A stretch of 64,000 nt of DNA from Butyrivibrio sp. Su6 (GCF_900108105.1 NZ_FNUR01000001.1:535945-599944), one strand, 5' to 3'. Counted from the stretch's first letter, positions 7,668-16,516 are shown. Notes: generated from the sequence alone by a model not told the origin. Made by a program: numbers and translations.

Positions 7668-9347
7668 TTACTGTGCATTAAGTTCTTCAACGATCTGAGC
7701 AGAAACATCGCCCCACTTCTCAAGGTACTCAGCGATAGCATCTTCTGCTGTCTTCTCACCAGTTACAACCTGGTTCATAAGAGTTGTCTTATCTGTTACA
7801 AGCTCTTCATTAACTTCTGTAAGTGTCTCACAAGAAGCTGCCTGAGGAGCGTCTACACAGTTCTCTGTAAAGAACTTGTTACCAGCTGTTACAAGCTCAT
7901 CTGAATCAACGAATCCGTTTGTAAGAGGAGCGATAACAAGAACTGGATCAAGGTGGTTCTTCTTCCATACAGCGTTAGGATCGTTAGGTGACTGCTTAAG
8001 GTGGAACTGACCCTCTTCATATGAATAATCCTTCTTCTTGTCAGGATCATCAGCGTTAGTTGTGAACTCTTCAGCGTGTGTTGACCAGTGAACATCCTCA
8101 GCACCATATGTCCAAAGTGTCTGAACTGTATCACCATCAAGCATTGTCTCAAGAAGTGCATCGAAGATAGCCTGCTCACGAGCGTTGCTGCCATCCTGAT
8201 CATCTGTGATTACCCAAACAGGAGCTTCTCTGTTGATGTATCCGCCCCATGTATCCTTGATCTCCTGGATAGGAGCAAGCTGTACAAGTCTGTCATCACC
8301 AAGTTCATCATCTACGCCCTGCTTAGACATATTGTCTGTAAGAGTTCTAAGCCATGTGCCAGCCCAGTATGTGAATACACCTTCTGAAGTTGACTGCTCA
8401 GCTGAGAACCACTTCTCACGAGCCTGCTTTGTTCCAGCTTCTTCTGTATCTGGATCGATTACGCCATCAGCATAACCTTTTGCAAGTCTTGTAAGAGCAT
8501 CGATTGTAGCCTGCTCTGCAAAACCATCAACCCAAACTCCATCCTTCTCATAGAATGAAGGATAAGCGCCCTGCCAGAACTCTGGCATATAGTTGATGTA
8601 TGGAGCCTCATCAAGCTTACCATAACCAGCAGCGATAACACCGTATGTTCCGTTAGAGCCATCACCATCTGGATCATTGTTTGTGAATGCAAGAAGCATG
8701 TTGTAGTAGTCATCAAAAGTCTTAATATCTTCAGCCTTCATTCCTACTGCATCAAGCCATGATTTCTTTACATATGTAACGCATCCGTTTCCATATGTAG
8801 GAGCAAATCCGTAAAGATGTCCTTCTTCATCCTTCATGTTCTCGTTAACTAAAGGAAGTGTTACACGTGACTGGAACTCTGCATTTGCATACGCATCTGC
8901 CATATCCCAAAGAAGACCAGTCTGTGAATACTGTCTGAACATTGTAGCGCTCATGATAAGTGCATCTGGGTAATCAGCATCACCAGGTGCTCCTGTTGTA
9001 AGAAGACGTGATACTGTTCCAGCATAATCTGAGTGATCAAGCTGGTTGATGTTAAGTGTGATTGGATGGCCAAGTTTCTCAGAAACTGCCTTCTCCCACT
9101 GCTCCTTGAAAGCCTGCTGTCCGTTTTCAACTGTTGCAGTAAGTGTTCCATCTACAACGATGTTAAGAGTCTCAAGTGTGTACTCTCCATCTGCTGCAGC
9201 TGTGTCTGCCTGAGTTGTAGCATCTGCAGACTGTGATGCTGTTGTGTCACCAGACTCTGTAGTTGTCTCAGCGCCTGTGCTGCCACATGCTGCAAGAGAA
9301 GCTACCATTGCTGTTGACAGAAGTAATGATAATACTTTCTTTTTCAT
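7668..9347 (-). CDS. Large extracellular solute-binding lipoprotein (LplA/YtcQ-like)
   Basis: A 559-residue lipoprotein. The signal peptide ends in a lipobox with Cys21 (SLAAC). A Thr/Ser/Ala/Asp-rich linker follows to about residue 55, then a two-lobed substrate-binding fold (LNIVVDGTLTATVENGQQAF onward; NNDPDGDGSNGTYGV is a characteristic internal motif). The size matches the large LplA/YtcQ family rather than the ~430-residue CUT1 type. It should capture oligosaccharides outside the membrane for the two permeases downstream. GGGAGGAAAC precedes ATG 9347. Two uronate-type operators lie upstream, so induction by a uronate signal through the LacI protein at 12.8 kb is likely (inference). Confidence 0.93.
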   Translation of the reverse strand: MKKKVLSLLLSTAMVASLAACGSTGAETTTESGDTTASQSADATTQADTAAADGEYTLETLNIVVDGTLTATVENGQQAFKEQWEKAVSEKLGHPITLNINQLDHSDYAGTVSRLLTTGAPGDADYPDALIMSATMFRQYSQTGLLWDMADAYANAEFQSRVTLPLVNENMKDEEGHLYGFAPTYGNGCVTYVKKSWLDAVGMKAEDIKTFDDYYNMLLAFTNNDPDGDGSNGTYGVIAAGYGKLDEAPYINYMPEFWQGAYPSFYEKDGVWVDGFAEQATIDALTRLAKGYADGVIDPDTEEAGTKQAREKWFSAEQSTSEGVFTYWAGTWLRTLTDNMSKQGVDDELGDDRLVQLAPIQEIKDTWGGYINREAPVWVITDDQDGSNAREQAIFDALLETMLDGDTVQTLWTYGAEDVHWSTHAEEFTTNADDPDKKKDYSYEEGQFHLKQSPNDPNAVWKKNHLDPVLVIAPLTNGFVDSDELVTAGNKFFTENCVDAPQAASCETLTEVNEELVTDKTTLMNQVVTGEKTAEDAIAEYLEKWGDVSAQIVEELNAQ

Positions 9348-9386
9348 CTAAATGTTTCCTCCCATATAGATTGTGTGTTTACTAAA

Positions 9387-9400
9387 TGTAAGCGTTTTCA
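9387..9400. promoter_or_regulatory. Operator 1 at the binding-protein promoter
   Basis: TGTAAGCGTTTTCA, just downstream of the predicted -10. It resembles both a LacI-family operator and a catabolite (cre) site. It matches the consensus shared with uxaA, uxaC and uxaB at most positions. Confidence 0.65.
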
Positions 9401-9414
9401 CTTACCATATATGT

Positions 9415-9443
9415 ACTTTATCATGTAGCGGAAACCTTTTCAA
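9415..9443 (-). promoter_or_regulatory. Predicted sigma-A promoter of the binding-protein operon
   Basis: Minus strand TTGAAA (9438-9443), 17-bp spacer, TAAAGT (9415-9420). Transcription would start just before operator 1. Confidence 0.5.
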
Positions 9444-9513
9444 GCATGAAAAATGCTGAAATTGCTTTGCTACTGTGCACTTTTTCCTGAGAAACCCTTT
9501 ATTACTGGTTTTG

Positions 9514-9527
9514 CGTAAGTGCTTACA
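9514..9527. promoter_or_regulatory. Operator 2 upstream of the binding-protein promoter
   Basis: CGTAAGTGCTTACA on the plus strand (TGTAAGCACTTACG on the minus), a near-perfect uronate-type palindrome about 127 bp from operator 1. Two separated sites would allow looping by a LacI-family tetramer. Confidence 0.6.
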
Positions 9528-9645
9528 TATAAACTTTTCACAAATAAATAGTGTTAAAAATATGTTTTTCACAAAGCGTTTGGCAAAATTGCACAAAGAA
9601 TACGTATAACGATTTACTGGCCTGTATACAATCTGTTACTTCTAA

Positions 9646-11148
9646 TTAAAGAGTAACGCCCCTCTTCCAAATTGCCATGTCATGGAAACCTGCTTCTTCA
9701 CTCTTAAGCTTCTCTCCTGACGCTGTCCTTAATATCTTTTCAAAGAGCTCATCTGTAAGCTCTTCAAAGCTGCGACCTTCAAGGATCTGTCCTGCTCTGA
9801 AATCGATCCAGTTATTCTTTTTCTCTGCAATAGTGTTGTTGCTGGCTATCTTCATAGTAGGAACAGGACATGCAAATGGTGTTCCTCTTCCGGTGGTGAA
9901 AAGAACTATCTGAGCGCCTGATGATGCAAGTGCAGTTGCTGCGCAAAGGTCATTACCCGGAGCGCAAAGAAGATTAAGTCCTGTAACGTCAGTTCTTTCT
10001 CCATACTTAAGAACGTTCATAACAGGGAAATCACCGGACTTCTGGGTACATCCAAGAGACTTATCTTCCAGAGTTGTGATTCCACCTGCCTTGTTTCCAG
10101 GAGATGGGTTTTCATAAATAGGCTCGCCCTGCTTTGTAAAGTAGTCCTTAAAGCCATTTATCATATTTACTGTGTCATTAAACTTTTCTTCTGAAACACA
10201 TCTGTTCATAAGAATAGTCTCTGCGCCAAACATCTCAGGTACCTCTGTAAGAATTGAAGTACCACCGCATTCTATGATTCTGTCAGAAATTCTTCCAACA
10301 AGCGGATTGGCTGTAATGCCTGAGAATCCATCGCTTCCGCCGCACTTTAAACCAATGATGAGTTTTGAAGCATCAACCTCTTCCCTCTCATCTTTACAGG
10401 CTTCTTCTATAATTTCCTTAAGAAGTGCAAGACCATCAGCCATCTCATCCTCAGAATTCTGACAAACAAGAAACTTAACTCTCTTATCATCAACTTCACC
10501 AATATATGGTTTTAGTACATCAATATTGCTGTTCTCGCATCCAAGGCCAAGGACAAGCACACCGCCGGCATTTGGATGATTGATAAGATCTGAAAGAATT
10601 GTTCTTGTATGTTCCTGGTCATCTCCTGTCTGTGAGCAGCCATAGTTATGTGTGAATGCAACAACTTCATCAACGCTGCCCTTCACATAAGCGTTAGCCT
10701 TCTCAGCAAGCTTGGTCGCAATATTGTTTACACATCCAACAGTCGGTATGATCCAAACCTCATTTCTGATACCAACTTTACCGTTTGCTCTGACAAAGCC
10801 TTTAAATGAAGCCTTCTTTGAACCAACCATAGATTTTCTTTTTTCAAGATAATCCTTATCTGGCTCATATTTATATTCAAGTATTCCCTCAAGATTTGTC
10901 TTTACATCATGTGTATGAACCCACATTCCCTTTGTAATATCTTCTGTGGAATGTCCTATTGCGTATCCATACTTAATAATATTTTCTCCATTCCTGATAT
11001 CTTTAATTGCAACCTTATGTCCTGCCGGAATATCCTGTGCAATTACTATGCTCTCATTATCTGAAAGTTTCAGTGTCTGCCCCTTAGCCATAGGTTCAAG
11101 ACAAACAACTACATTATCCTGTGGATGAATTTTTAAAAAGTTACTCAT
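9646..11148 (-). CDS. uxaA: Altronate dehydratase
   Basis: A 500-residue cytoplasmic enzyme converting D-altronate to 2-keto-3-deoxygluconate. Both parts of the fused UxaA family are present: an N-terminal SAF-type domain (IHPQDNVVVCLEPMAKGQ) and the large C-terminal domain with GCSQTGDD, LKCGGSDGFSGITANPLVG and GCTQKSGDFPVMNVL, whose Cys and Gly/Asp residues are typical of this iron-dependent family. An upstream in-frame start at 11169 has no ribosome site, whereas AAAGGGTAGGG precedes 11148. Its promoter and operators lie in the gap between it and the divergent uxaC, forming a back-to-back control region. Confidence 0.95.
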   Translation of the reverse strand: MSNFLKIHPQDNVVVCLEPMAKGQTLKLSDNESIVIAQDIPAGHKVAIKDIRNGENIIKYGYAIGHSTEDITKGMWVHTHDVKTNLEGILEYKYEPDKDYLEKRKSMVGSKKASFKGFVRANGKVGIRNEVWIIPTVGCVNNIATKLAEKANAYVKGSVDEVVAFTHNYGCSQTGDDQEHTRTILSDLINHPNAGGVLVLGLGCENSNIDVLKPYIGEVDDKRVKFLVCQNSEDEMADGLALLKEIIEEACKDEREEVDASKLIIGLKCGGSDGFSGITANPLVGRISDRIIECGGTSILTEVPEMFGAETILMNRCVSEEKFNDTVNMINGFKDYFTKQGEPIYENPSPGNKAGGITTLEDKSLGCTQKSGDFPVMNVLKYGERTDVTGLNLLCAPGNDLCAATALASSGAQIVLFTTGRGTPFACPVPTMKIASNNTIAEKKNNWIDFRAGQILEGRSFEELTDELFEKILRTASGEKLKSEEAGFHDMAIWKRGVTL

Positions 11149-11178
11149 AACCCTACCCTTTCCCTGCATTCATGCAGA

Positions 11179-11204
11179 TGTAAGCTCTTTCATTTCTGCT
11201 TACA
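11179..11204. promoter_or_regulatory. Operator region of uxaA
   Basis: TGTAAGCTCTTTCA (11179-11192) is one mismatch from the uxaB operator, and a second half-site TGCTTACA occupies 11197-11204. Both lie between the uxaA -10 box and its ribosome site, so a bound repressor would block early transcription. Confidence 0.65.
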
Positions 11205-11207
11205 TAA

Positions 11208-11236
11208 ATCATATCTGTAATAAACAATTTGGTCAA
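11208..11236 (-). promoter_or_regulatory. Predicted promoter of uxaA
   Basis: Minus strand TTGACC (11231-11236), 17-bp spacer, TATGAT (11208-11213). Confidence 0.7.
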
Positions 11237-11292
11237 CTGCTTTTTGGCTTTTTTAACTATAAATGAAATGTAAATTTATGCCTTTTTATCTA

Positions 11293-11321
11293 TTGTATTT
11301 AAAAATGCCCTCTAGTATAAT
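11293..11321 (+). promoter_or_regulatory. Predicted promoter of uxaC-lacI
   Basis: TTGTAT, a 17-bp spacer, then a perfect TATAAT (11316-11321). The expected start point falls just before the operator at 11334. Confidence 0.75.
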
Positions 11322-11333
11322 AATTTTTGATTG

Positions 11334-11347
11334 TGTAAATGCTTACA
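11334..11347. promoter_or_regulatory. Operator of uxaC-lacI
   Basis: TGTAAATGCTTACA, a near-perfect palindrome just downstream of the predicted start point. It belongs to the same family as the other uronate operators. Confidence 0.7.
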
Positions 11348-11392
11348 TATTTTTTACAAAAAAATTATTATTTATATAAGGAGGGTTATGAA

Positions 11393-12811
11393 ATGAAGAA
11401 ATTTATGGATGAAGATTTCTTATTACAGTCAGAACCAGCTAAAAAGCTTTATCATGATTATGCTGAAAACATGCCTATACTCGACTACCACTGTCACATA
11501 AGTCCAAAGGAGATCGCTGAAGATCGTCACTTCGAGACTATCACACAGGTTTGGCTTGGAGGAGATCACTACAAATGGCGTCTCATGCGTGCATTTGGCG
11601 TAGATGAAAAATATATGACAGGCGATGCTTCTGATAAGGATAAGTTCCTTATGTTTGCAAAATGCCTTGGCAAAGCCGTAGGCAACCCACTCTATCACTG
11701 GGCACACCTCGAGCTCAAAAAGTATTTCGGATATGACGGAGTTCTTAACGAAAAAACAGCTGAGGAAGTATATGATATTTGCAACAAAGTACTTCAGTCT
11801 CCAGATATGAGTGTTAGAAAGCTCATTAAAATGTCTAACGTTACTTTGATCTGCACAACAGATGACCCTATCGATACACTCGAGTGGCACGACAAGATCA
11901 AAGAAGACTCTACTTTCGATGTTAAGGTTCTTCCAGCATGGAGACCTGACAAGGCTAAAAATATCACTAAGCCTGAATTCACAGATTACATTGCTAAGCT
12001 TTCAGAAGTAAGCGGTGTTAAGGTTGATTCTTTCAAATCCCTTAAGGATGCTCTCAGAGTAAGACTTGATTACTTTGCTTCAAAGGGATGTAACGTAACA
12101 GACCACGCTCTTGAATATGTTATGTACAGACCTGCTTCAGATGAAGAAATCGAGGAGATCTTTGCAAAGAGACTTCGCGGTGAAGAGATTTCATATGAAG
12201 AAGATCTTAAGTTCGAAACAGCGTTCATGCTCTTTGAAGGCGAAGAAATCGCAAAGAGAGATTGGGTAATGCAGCTTCACTTCGGTTGCAAACGTGATAA
12301 TAACACTCCTATGTATGAAAAGCTTGGTCCTGATACAGGTTTTGATACTATCGGTGCATATTATCCAATGGGCGAGCTTGCTGATTTCCTCAATGCTCTT
12401 CATGTAAAGAACTCTCTTCCAAAGACTATTCTTTACAGCCTTAATCCAAGCGATAACAAGATTATCAACACTACTCTCAATGCATTCAACGAGGGACCTG
12501 TTGTTGCCAAGATACAGCAGGGAAGCGCTTGGTGGTTCAACGATACAAAGCTTGGTATGGAACAGCAGCTAGAATCAGTTGCAGAATCCGGCAACCTTTC
12601 CGGTTTTGTTGGAATGCTTACAGATTCAAGAAGCTTTACATCTTACACAAGACATGATTACTTCCGCAGAATCCTTTGCAATTACCTTGGAAGTCTTGTT
12701 GAGAATGGCGAGTATCCTGAATCAGATCTTGATATTCTCGGAGAGATTGCTGCAGATATCTCCTACAATAATGCTGTAAGATACTTCAAATTTCCTTTAG
12801 AAACGAGATAA
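11393..12811 (+). CDS. uxaC: Uronate (glucuronate) isomerase
   Basis: A 472-residue enzyme interconverting glucuronate/fructuronate and galacturonate/tagaturonate, the first step of uronate breakdown. The metal-binding HxH of this amidohydrolase-like family is His33 and His35 (LDYHCHISPKEIAEDRHFE). Further family motifs are QVWLGGDHYKWRLMR, LHFGCKRDNN and GMLTDSRSFTSYTRHDYFRRI. A frame extension to 11339 exists, but AAGGAGGG at about 11378 fixes the start at 11393. The regulator gene follows after 4 bases. Confidence 0.96.
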   Translation: MKKFMDEDFLLQSEPAKKLYHDYAENMPILDYHCHISPKEIAEDRHFETITQVWLGGDHYKWRLMRAFGVDEKYMTGDASDKDKFLMFAKCLGKAVGNPLYHWAHLELKKYFGYDGVLNEKTAEEVYDICNKVLQSPDMSVRKLIKMSNVTLICTTDDPIDTLEWHDKIKEDSTFDVKVLPAWRPDKAKNITKPEFTDYIAKLSEVSGVKVDSFKSLKDALRVRLDYFASKGCNVTDHALEYVMYRPASDEEIEEIFAKRLRGEEISYEEDLKFETAFMLFEGEEIAKRDWVMQLHFGCKRDNNTPMYEKLGPDTGFDTIGAYYPMGELADFLNALHVKNSLPKTILYSLNPSDNKIINTTLNAFNEGPVVAKIQQGSAWWFNDTKLGMEQQLESVAESGNLSGFVGMLTDSRSFTSYTRHDYFRRILCNYLGSLVENGEYPESDLDILGEIAADISYNNAVRYFKFPLETR

Positions 12812-12815
12812 TTTT

Positions 12816-13838
12816 ATGAGCAACCAGATGACTATTTATGACATATCCAAAAAGGCCGGCGTTTCTATTGCTACCGTTTCAAGAGTTTTAAACGGTAGCA
12901 CCAACGTTAAGCCCAAGACACGCAAAAAAGTCATGGATATAATTGAACAATACGGCTATAAACCAAATGCTTTCGCCAGAGGTCTCGGCCTTAATTCAAT
13001 GAAAACAATCGGCATTTTATGCGCTGACGCTTCTGACCTTTACCTGGCAAAGGCTTTATACTATATTGAGCAAAACCTGAGAGAAAATGGTTATAATTCT
13101 GTTCTTTGCTGTACCGGATATGAGATGGATTCCAGAAAAGAATCCCTTAATCTTCTACTCTCACAGCATGTAGACAGTGTCGTAATGGTCGGTTCAAACT
13201 TTATCATGAATAATCCCGAAGACAACATGTATGTCAACGATGCTGCCGCTTCTGTCCCCATAATGCTTCTTAATGCTGATTACGACTGCAATAATGTGTA
13301 TTGCACATTATGTGATGATTACAAGGCAACGCAGGATGCCACAGAGAAAATGCTCAATGCAGGCCTCAAAAACATCCTTTACCTTTACAACAGCAATTCA
13401 TATTCAGGATTAAAAAAGCTGGCCGGATATCAAAGCGCTCTGTTGTCTCATGATATAGCAGTAAAAAAAGAACTGCTTCAATGTTTCAAGGGATCAAATG
13501 AAGATATAGACGGGGTTAAAAACTTTATAGAAAAACTCTATTTAAAGGGTGTGAAATTCGATGGAATTATAGCAAGTGATGACTTTTTAGCTGTTGGTGC
13601 AATGAATTTTGCAAGAGCAAATAAGATCAAGGTTCCATCAGAGCTACAGATCATTGGATACAACAATTCCATCCTTACTCATTGCTCAGAACCTCCTATC
13701 TCTTCTATTGATAATCGTCTTGAAGATATGTGCATACAGCTTGTTAAGACCCTTATTGGAACCCTTTCTCAAAATGAAATGCCTCAGAAAACTATTTTCT
13801 CCGGTGAACTTATTGAGCGAGGATCCACAAAACTATAA
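12816..13838 (+). CDS. LacI-family transcriptional regulator, probable uronate regulator
   Basis: A 340-residue repressor. Its N-terminal helix-turn-helix and hinge are IYDISKKAGVSIATVSRVLNG (residues 8-28) and RGLGLNSMKTIGILCAD, followed by a periplasmic-binding-protein-like sensor domain. It begins 4 bases after uxaC with only a weak ribosome site, so translation is probably coupled. LacI-family proteins bind near-palindromic ~14-bp sites. The repeated TGTAAGCNCTTACA-type sites at uxaA, uxaC, uxaB and the binding-protein gene are therefore its likely targets (inference). The natural effector is unknown; a uronate or KDG is plausible. Confidence 0.9.
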   Translation: MSNQMTIYDISKKAGVSIATVSRVLNGSTNVKPKTRKKVMDIIEQYGYKPNAFARGLGLNSMKTIGILCADASDLYLAKALYYIEQNLRENGYNSVLCCTGYEMDSRKESLNLLLSQHVDSVVMVGSNFIMNNPEDNMYVNDAAASVPIMLLNADYDCNNVYCTLCDDYKATQDATEKMLNAGLKNILYLYNSNSYSGLKKLAGYQSALLSHDIAVKKELLQCFKGSNEDIDGVKNFIEKLYLKGVKFDGIIASDDFLAVGAMNFARANKIKVPSELQIIGYNNSILTHCSEPPISSIDNRLEDMCIQLVKTLIGTLSQNEMPQKTIFSGELIERGSTKL

Positions 13839-13883
13839 AAAAATACCCTCAGCATAGTTTTCTATGTTGAGGGTATTTTTTTT
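13839..13883. terminator. Bidirectional terminator between lacI and the DUF2798 gene
   Basis: Stem around ATACCCTCAGCATAG / CTATGTTGAGGGTAT with a 4-base loop. It is flanked by an A run on the left and a T run on the right, so it serves both convergent genes. Confidence 0.9.
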
Positions 13884-13897
13884 ATTATCAAGTGTTA

Positions 13898-14392
13898 TCA
13901 AGCAGCTTTTTCCGCTTTATTTCCTTTAAAAAATGTCTTCATAATAGCTCCAAATACATTTCTCACAAGTGGACCGGCAAAGAAAATCTGCCAGCAAAGT
14001 GCCATTGGGAAATTAAAGGCTGTTGTCTGAAGCCATACGCTGACAAATTCACTGCCTGCATTCTTGAAAAGAATTGTTGCTGCAAGGCTCATAAGTGGGC
14101 ACATAAGGCATACAGACATTGATGAAATAGCAAGTATGATCATGATCATTGGATCCTTACCAGGAGTTACAAATCTAAAAGCAAGAATCTGAGCAAGCTT
14201 TCCAACAAATAAAAGCTCAAGCACTACAGCTATAGGCCACATGATAATAATCTCGCCAAAAGCTGCCAGGAATACAAAGTTCTGAAGTCCGCCTACACTC
14301 ATTGAAATGTTGTAAACGATCATGGCATATACCATAACGAATGCCATTAAAGCAGTAAAAAACACATCCTGTAATTTGCTCTGTGGTAACAT
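13898..14392 (-). CDS. DUF2798-family membrane protein
   Basis: A 164-residue protein with four hydrophobic segments (for example FFTALMAFVMVYAMIVYNI and GEIIIMWPIAVVLELLFVG), matching the DUF2798 family as I recall it. The function is not known. A promoter and a 14-bp inverted repeat lie directly upstream. No partner gene is evident; it is flanked by the uronate regulator (convergent) and mnmA. Confidence 0.75.
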   Translation of the reverse strand: MLPQSKLQDVFFTALMAFVMVYAMIVYNISMSVGGLQNFVFLAAFGEIIIMWPIAVVLELLFVGKLAQILAFRFVTPGKDPMIMIILAISSMSVCLMCPLMSLAATILFKNAGSEFVSVWLQTTAFNFPMALCWQIFFAGPLVRNVFGAIMKTFFKGNKAEKAA

Positions 14393-14473
14393 AAAATAAG
14401 TTCCTCTCTTTCTTAAACGGGAAGACCTCTGTGTTGTTCGTTATCACCCGGCAAAGGATGTGCGTTTCCAATA

Positions 14474-14535
14474 ATACCTTGAAATCTTCAAATCTTTTTT
14501 TCAGCGATTTTCGATTATAACAGATTTCAAGGTAT
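14474..14535 (-). promoter_or_regulatory. Promoter of the DUF2798 gene bracketed by a 14-bp inverted repeat
   Basis: Perfect arms ATACCTTGAAATCT (14474-14487) and AGATTTCAAGGTAT (14522-14535), 34 bases apart. On the minus strand a TTACAT -35, 17-bp spacer and TATAAT -10 place one arm in the spacer and the other in the 5' leader. This suggests paired regulator half-sites rather than an RNA hairpin. Confidence 0.5.
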
Positions 14536-14550
14536 CATGTAAGTGTTTTT

Positions 14551-15639
14551 TTAAATATTGGAAATAATTCCACCGCCAAGAACATAATCTCCATCATATA
14601 AAACAGCAGATTGTCCCGGAGTTATAGCTCTTTGAGGTTCATCAAAAGTAAATATGGCACTTCCATCATTATTTATGCTGCAAACTCCCGGCTGTTCCTT
14701 GTGTCTGTACCTGATCTTGGCACTGCATCTAAACTCATTTTCAGGAGCCTCACCCGTTATCCAATGAAAATCTCTTATGTGAACTTCTCTTTTAAACAGA
14801 TCCTCATTGTCACCGAGAACAACCTGATTATTCTGAACATCAAGTTTTGTTACATATAATCTCTTTTTATCAGGGATTCCAAGGCCACGTCTCTGACCTA
14901 TTGTATATCCTATAATTCCTTTGTGCTGCCCCAAGACATTTCCGTTTACATCAACAAAATCGCCCTTTGGATACTCTTTTCCTCTATAGCGCTTGATCAT
15001 AGCTTCATAGTCACCGTCAGGCACAAAACATATATCCTGGCTTTCACTCTTATGAGATGTAACAAACTCTTTTCCCTCAGCAATTCCTCTCGCCTCAGTC
15101 TTGGTGTACTCACCAAGTGGGAAAAATGTATGAGAAAGCTGCTCTTCAGTAAGATCATAGAGCACATAACTCTGATCTTTATTTAAATCCTTGGCCTTAA
15201 GCAGATAAAAATGCCCATCTTTTTCTTCTATCCTTGCGTAATGACCAGTGACAATATAGTCAAAGCCCATCTCTCTTCCCTTTTGGTAAAGGATATCGAA
15301 TTTCAGATACTTGTTGCATCTGATACAGGGATTAGGTGTCTCTCCTCTCTCATAGCTGCATACAAAGGGTTCAATGACATTCTCTCTGAACTCAGCTTCA
15401 TAATGATAAATCTGGTAATCAATCCCCAGTCTGTCACACACTGCTCTTGCATCCTGAGTATCCGCCAGGCTGCAGCAAGTATCAAAAAGGTCCTTACCTA
15501 CCATATCATTTTCATAAAGGCGCATAGTACAGCCCATACAGTCATATCCCTTATCTACCATAAGCGCAGCCGCTACACTTGAGTCAACACCGCCGCTCAT
15601 AGCTATTAATGCTTTTTTACTTAAATTACTGCTTGTCAT
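14551..15639 (-). CDS. mnmA: tRNA-specific 2-thiouridylase MnmA
   Basis: A 362-residue cytoplasmic enzyme that thiolates U34 of tRNAs for Lys, Glu and Gln. The ATP-binding PP-loop is SGGVDSS (residues 15-21). The catalytic cysteines lie in NPCIRCNKYLKF and SQDICFVPDGDY. GRRGLGIP is a family signature, and C-terminal beta domains end near GGGIISNI. Its length is the family norm. GGATAGGAAAAG precedes ATG 15639. Confidence 0.96.
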   Translation of the reverse strand: MTSSNLSKKALIAMSGGVDSSVAAALMVDKGYDCMGCTMRLYENDMVGKDLFDTCCSLADTQDARAVCDRLGIDYQIYHYEAEFRENVIEPFVCSYERGETPNPCIRCNKYLKFDILYQKGREMGFDYIVTGHYARIEEKDGHFYLLKAKDLNKDQSYVLYDLTEEQLSHTFFPLGEYTKTEARGIAEGKEFVTSHKSESQDICFVPDGDYEAMIKRYRGKEYPKGDFVDVNGNVLGQHKGIIGYTIGQRRGLGIPDKKRLYVTKLDVQNNQVVLGDNEDLFKREVHIRDFHWITGEAPENEFRCSAKIRYRHKEQPGVCSINNDGSAIFTFDEPQRAITPGQSAVLYDGDYVLGGGIISNI

Positions 15640-15683
15640 AAATACTTTTCCTATCCAAAAACTCGAAATCTTACTTATATTAT

Positions 15684-15720
15684 AAAGAAATAGCCCTTAT
15701 ACAACAACGTACAAGGGCTA
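15684..15720 (-). terminator. Terminator of mscL
   Basis: Minus-strand stem TAGCCCTTGTAC / GTATAAGGGCTA followed by TTTCTTT. It also overlaps the region where an mnmA promoter (TTGTTG, 17 bp, TATAAT) can be read. Confidence 0.75.
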
Positions 15721-15755
15721 CAATACAACATTTTTATCAAAAAGACAATTCAAAT

Positions 15756-16238
15756 TTAAAGCTCAGATGTGCAATGAGGGCATCTGCTTGCCTCGATATT
15801 GATCTCACTCTTACAGCGAGGGCAGATCTTAGTTGTAGGAGCAGCTTCCTCCTCTTCCTTTTTGATCTTATTACTTACAGAATTCATAAATTTAACAAGA
15901 AGGAAAATAACAAAAGCCATCAATACAAAATTGATAACTACAGTAATGAATGTTCCATAATTAAGTGTTGCAGCACCAGCCTCCTTTGCAGTTTCAAGGG
16001 TTGCATACTGTGATCCGTCAAGACTTACAAACATGTTGTTGAAGTCTATTCCACCTGTCAAAAGGCTTATCACCGGCATGATAATATCATCTACAAGTGA
16101 TGTAATTATCTTCTGGAAAGCCCCGCCTATGATAACACCGATAGCCATATCCATTACATTACCACGCATTATAAACTCACGAAATTCCCCTGCAAGGCTC
16201 TTCCCCTTGCCTGCAACTTTTTTAATATCCTCTGTCAT
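15756..16238 (-). CDS. mscL: Large-conductance mechanosensitive channel with C-terminal zinc ribbon
   Basis: A 160-residue membrane channel that opens under osmotic downshock. The MscL hallmark FREFIMRGNVMDMAIGVIIGGAFQKIITSLVDD forms TM1, and FITVVINFVLMAFVIFLLVKFMN forms TM2. After a KKEEEEA linker the last ~25 residues carry CPRC and CPHC pairs, a zinc-ribbon appendage absent from textbook MscL. An in-frame start at 16253 exists, but GGGAG lies ahead of 16238. Confidence 0.95.
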   Translation of the reverse strand: MTEDIKKVAGKGKSLAGEFREFIMRGNVMDMAIGVIIGGAFQKIITSLVDDIIMPVISLLTGGIDFNNMFVSLDGSQYATLETAKEAGAATLNYGTFITVVINFVLMAFVIFLLVKFMNSVSNKIKKEEEEAAPTTKICPRCKSEINIEASRCPHCTSEL

Positions 16239-16315
16239 TTTGTTTTCTCCCATACAATACTAAAAATTTTAGTTACCTAAGTGAAATTATAGCACTAAAA
16301 ATTTACCTTGCCCAC

Positions 16316-16344
16316 TTGAAATTGTGCGCCAATAAAAGTAAAAT
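16316..16344 (+). promoter_or_regulatory. Predicted promoter of tRNA-Gly
   Basis: TTGAAA, 17-bp spacer, TAAAAT, ending 24 bases before the tRNA. Confidence 0.65.
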
Positions 16345-16367
16345 ATAATAGTTGTGTGACAAGCAAT

Positions 16368-16438
16368 GCAGGATTAGTACATCGGTAGTATATTAGCTTC
16401 CCAAGCTAAGGAGGCGGGTTCGATTCCCGTATCCTGCT
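16368..16438 (+). tRNA. tRNA-Gly (anticodon CCC)
   Basis: A cloverleaf can be drawn: acceptor GCAGGAT / ATCCTGC with discriminator T, a D-arm with GGTAG, anticodon stem TTAGC / GCTAA around loop TTCCCAA, and a T-arm with the GGTTCGATTCC core. The 3' CCA is not encoded. Confidence 0.93.
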
Positions 16439-16453
16439 TAAACCAAGCGATGC

Positions 16454-16513
16454 AATAAAACAGACAGGCTAGTTTTCATGTTTACATGAACAAATTAACC
16501 TGTCTGTTTTATT
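16454..16513. terminator. Long hairpin terminator after tRNA-Gly
   Basis: Perfect 15-bp arms AATAAAACAGACAGG and CCTGTCTGTTTTATT, enclosing an inner hairpin TTCATG-TTTA-CATGAA. The plus strand ends in TTTTATTAT, suiting termination of the tRNA transcript. Confidence 0.75.
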
Positions 16514-16516
16514 ATA

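Noticed and set aside
9402..9596. 64-codon minus-strand frame upstream of the binding-protein gene
   Set aside because: It covers the operator and promoter region, is AT-rich and lacks a ribosome site.
11429..11890. 153-codon minus-strand frame
   Set aside because: Antisense to uxaC with no supporting signals.
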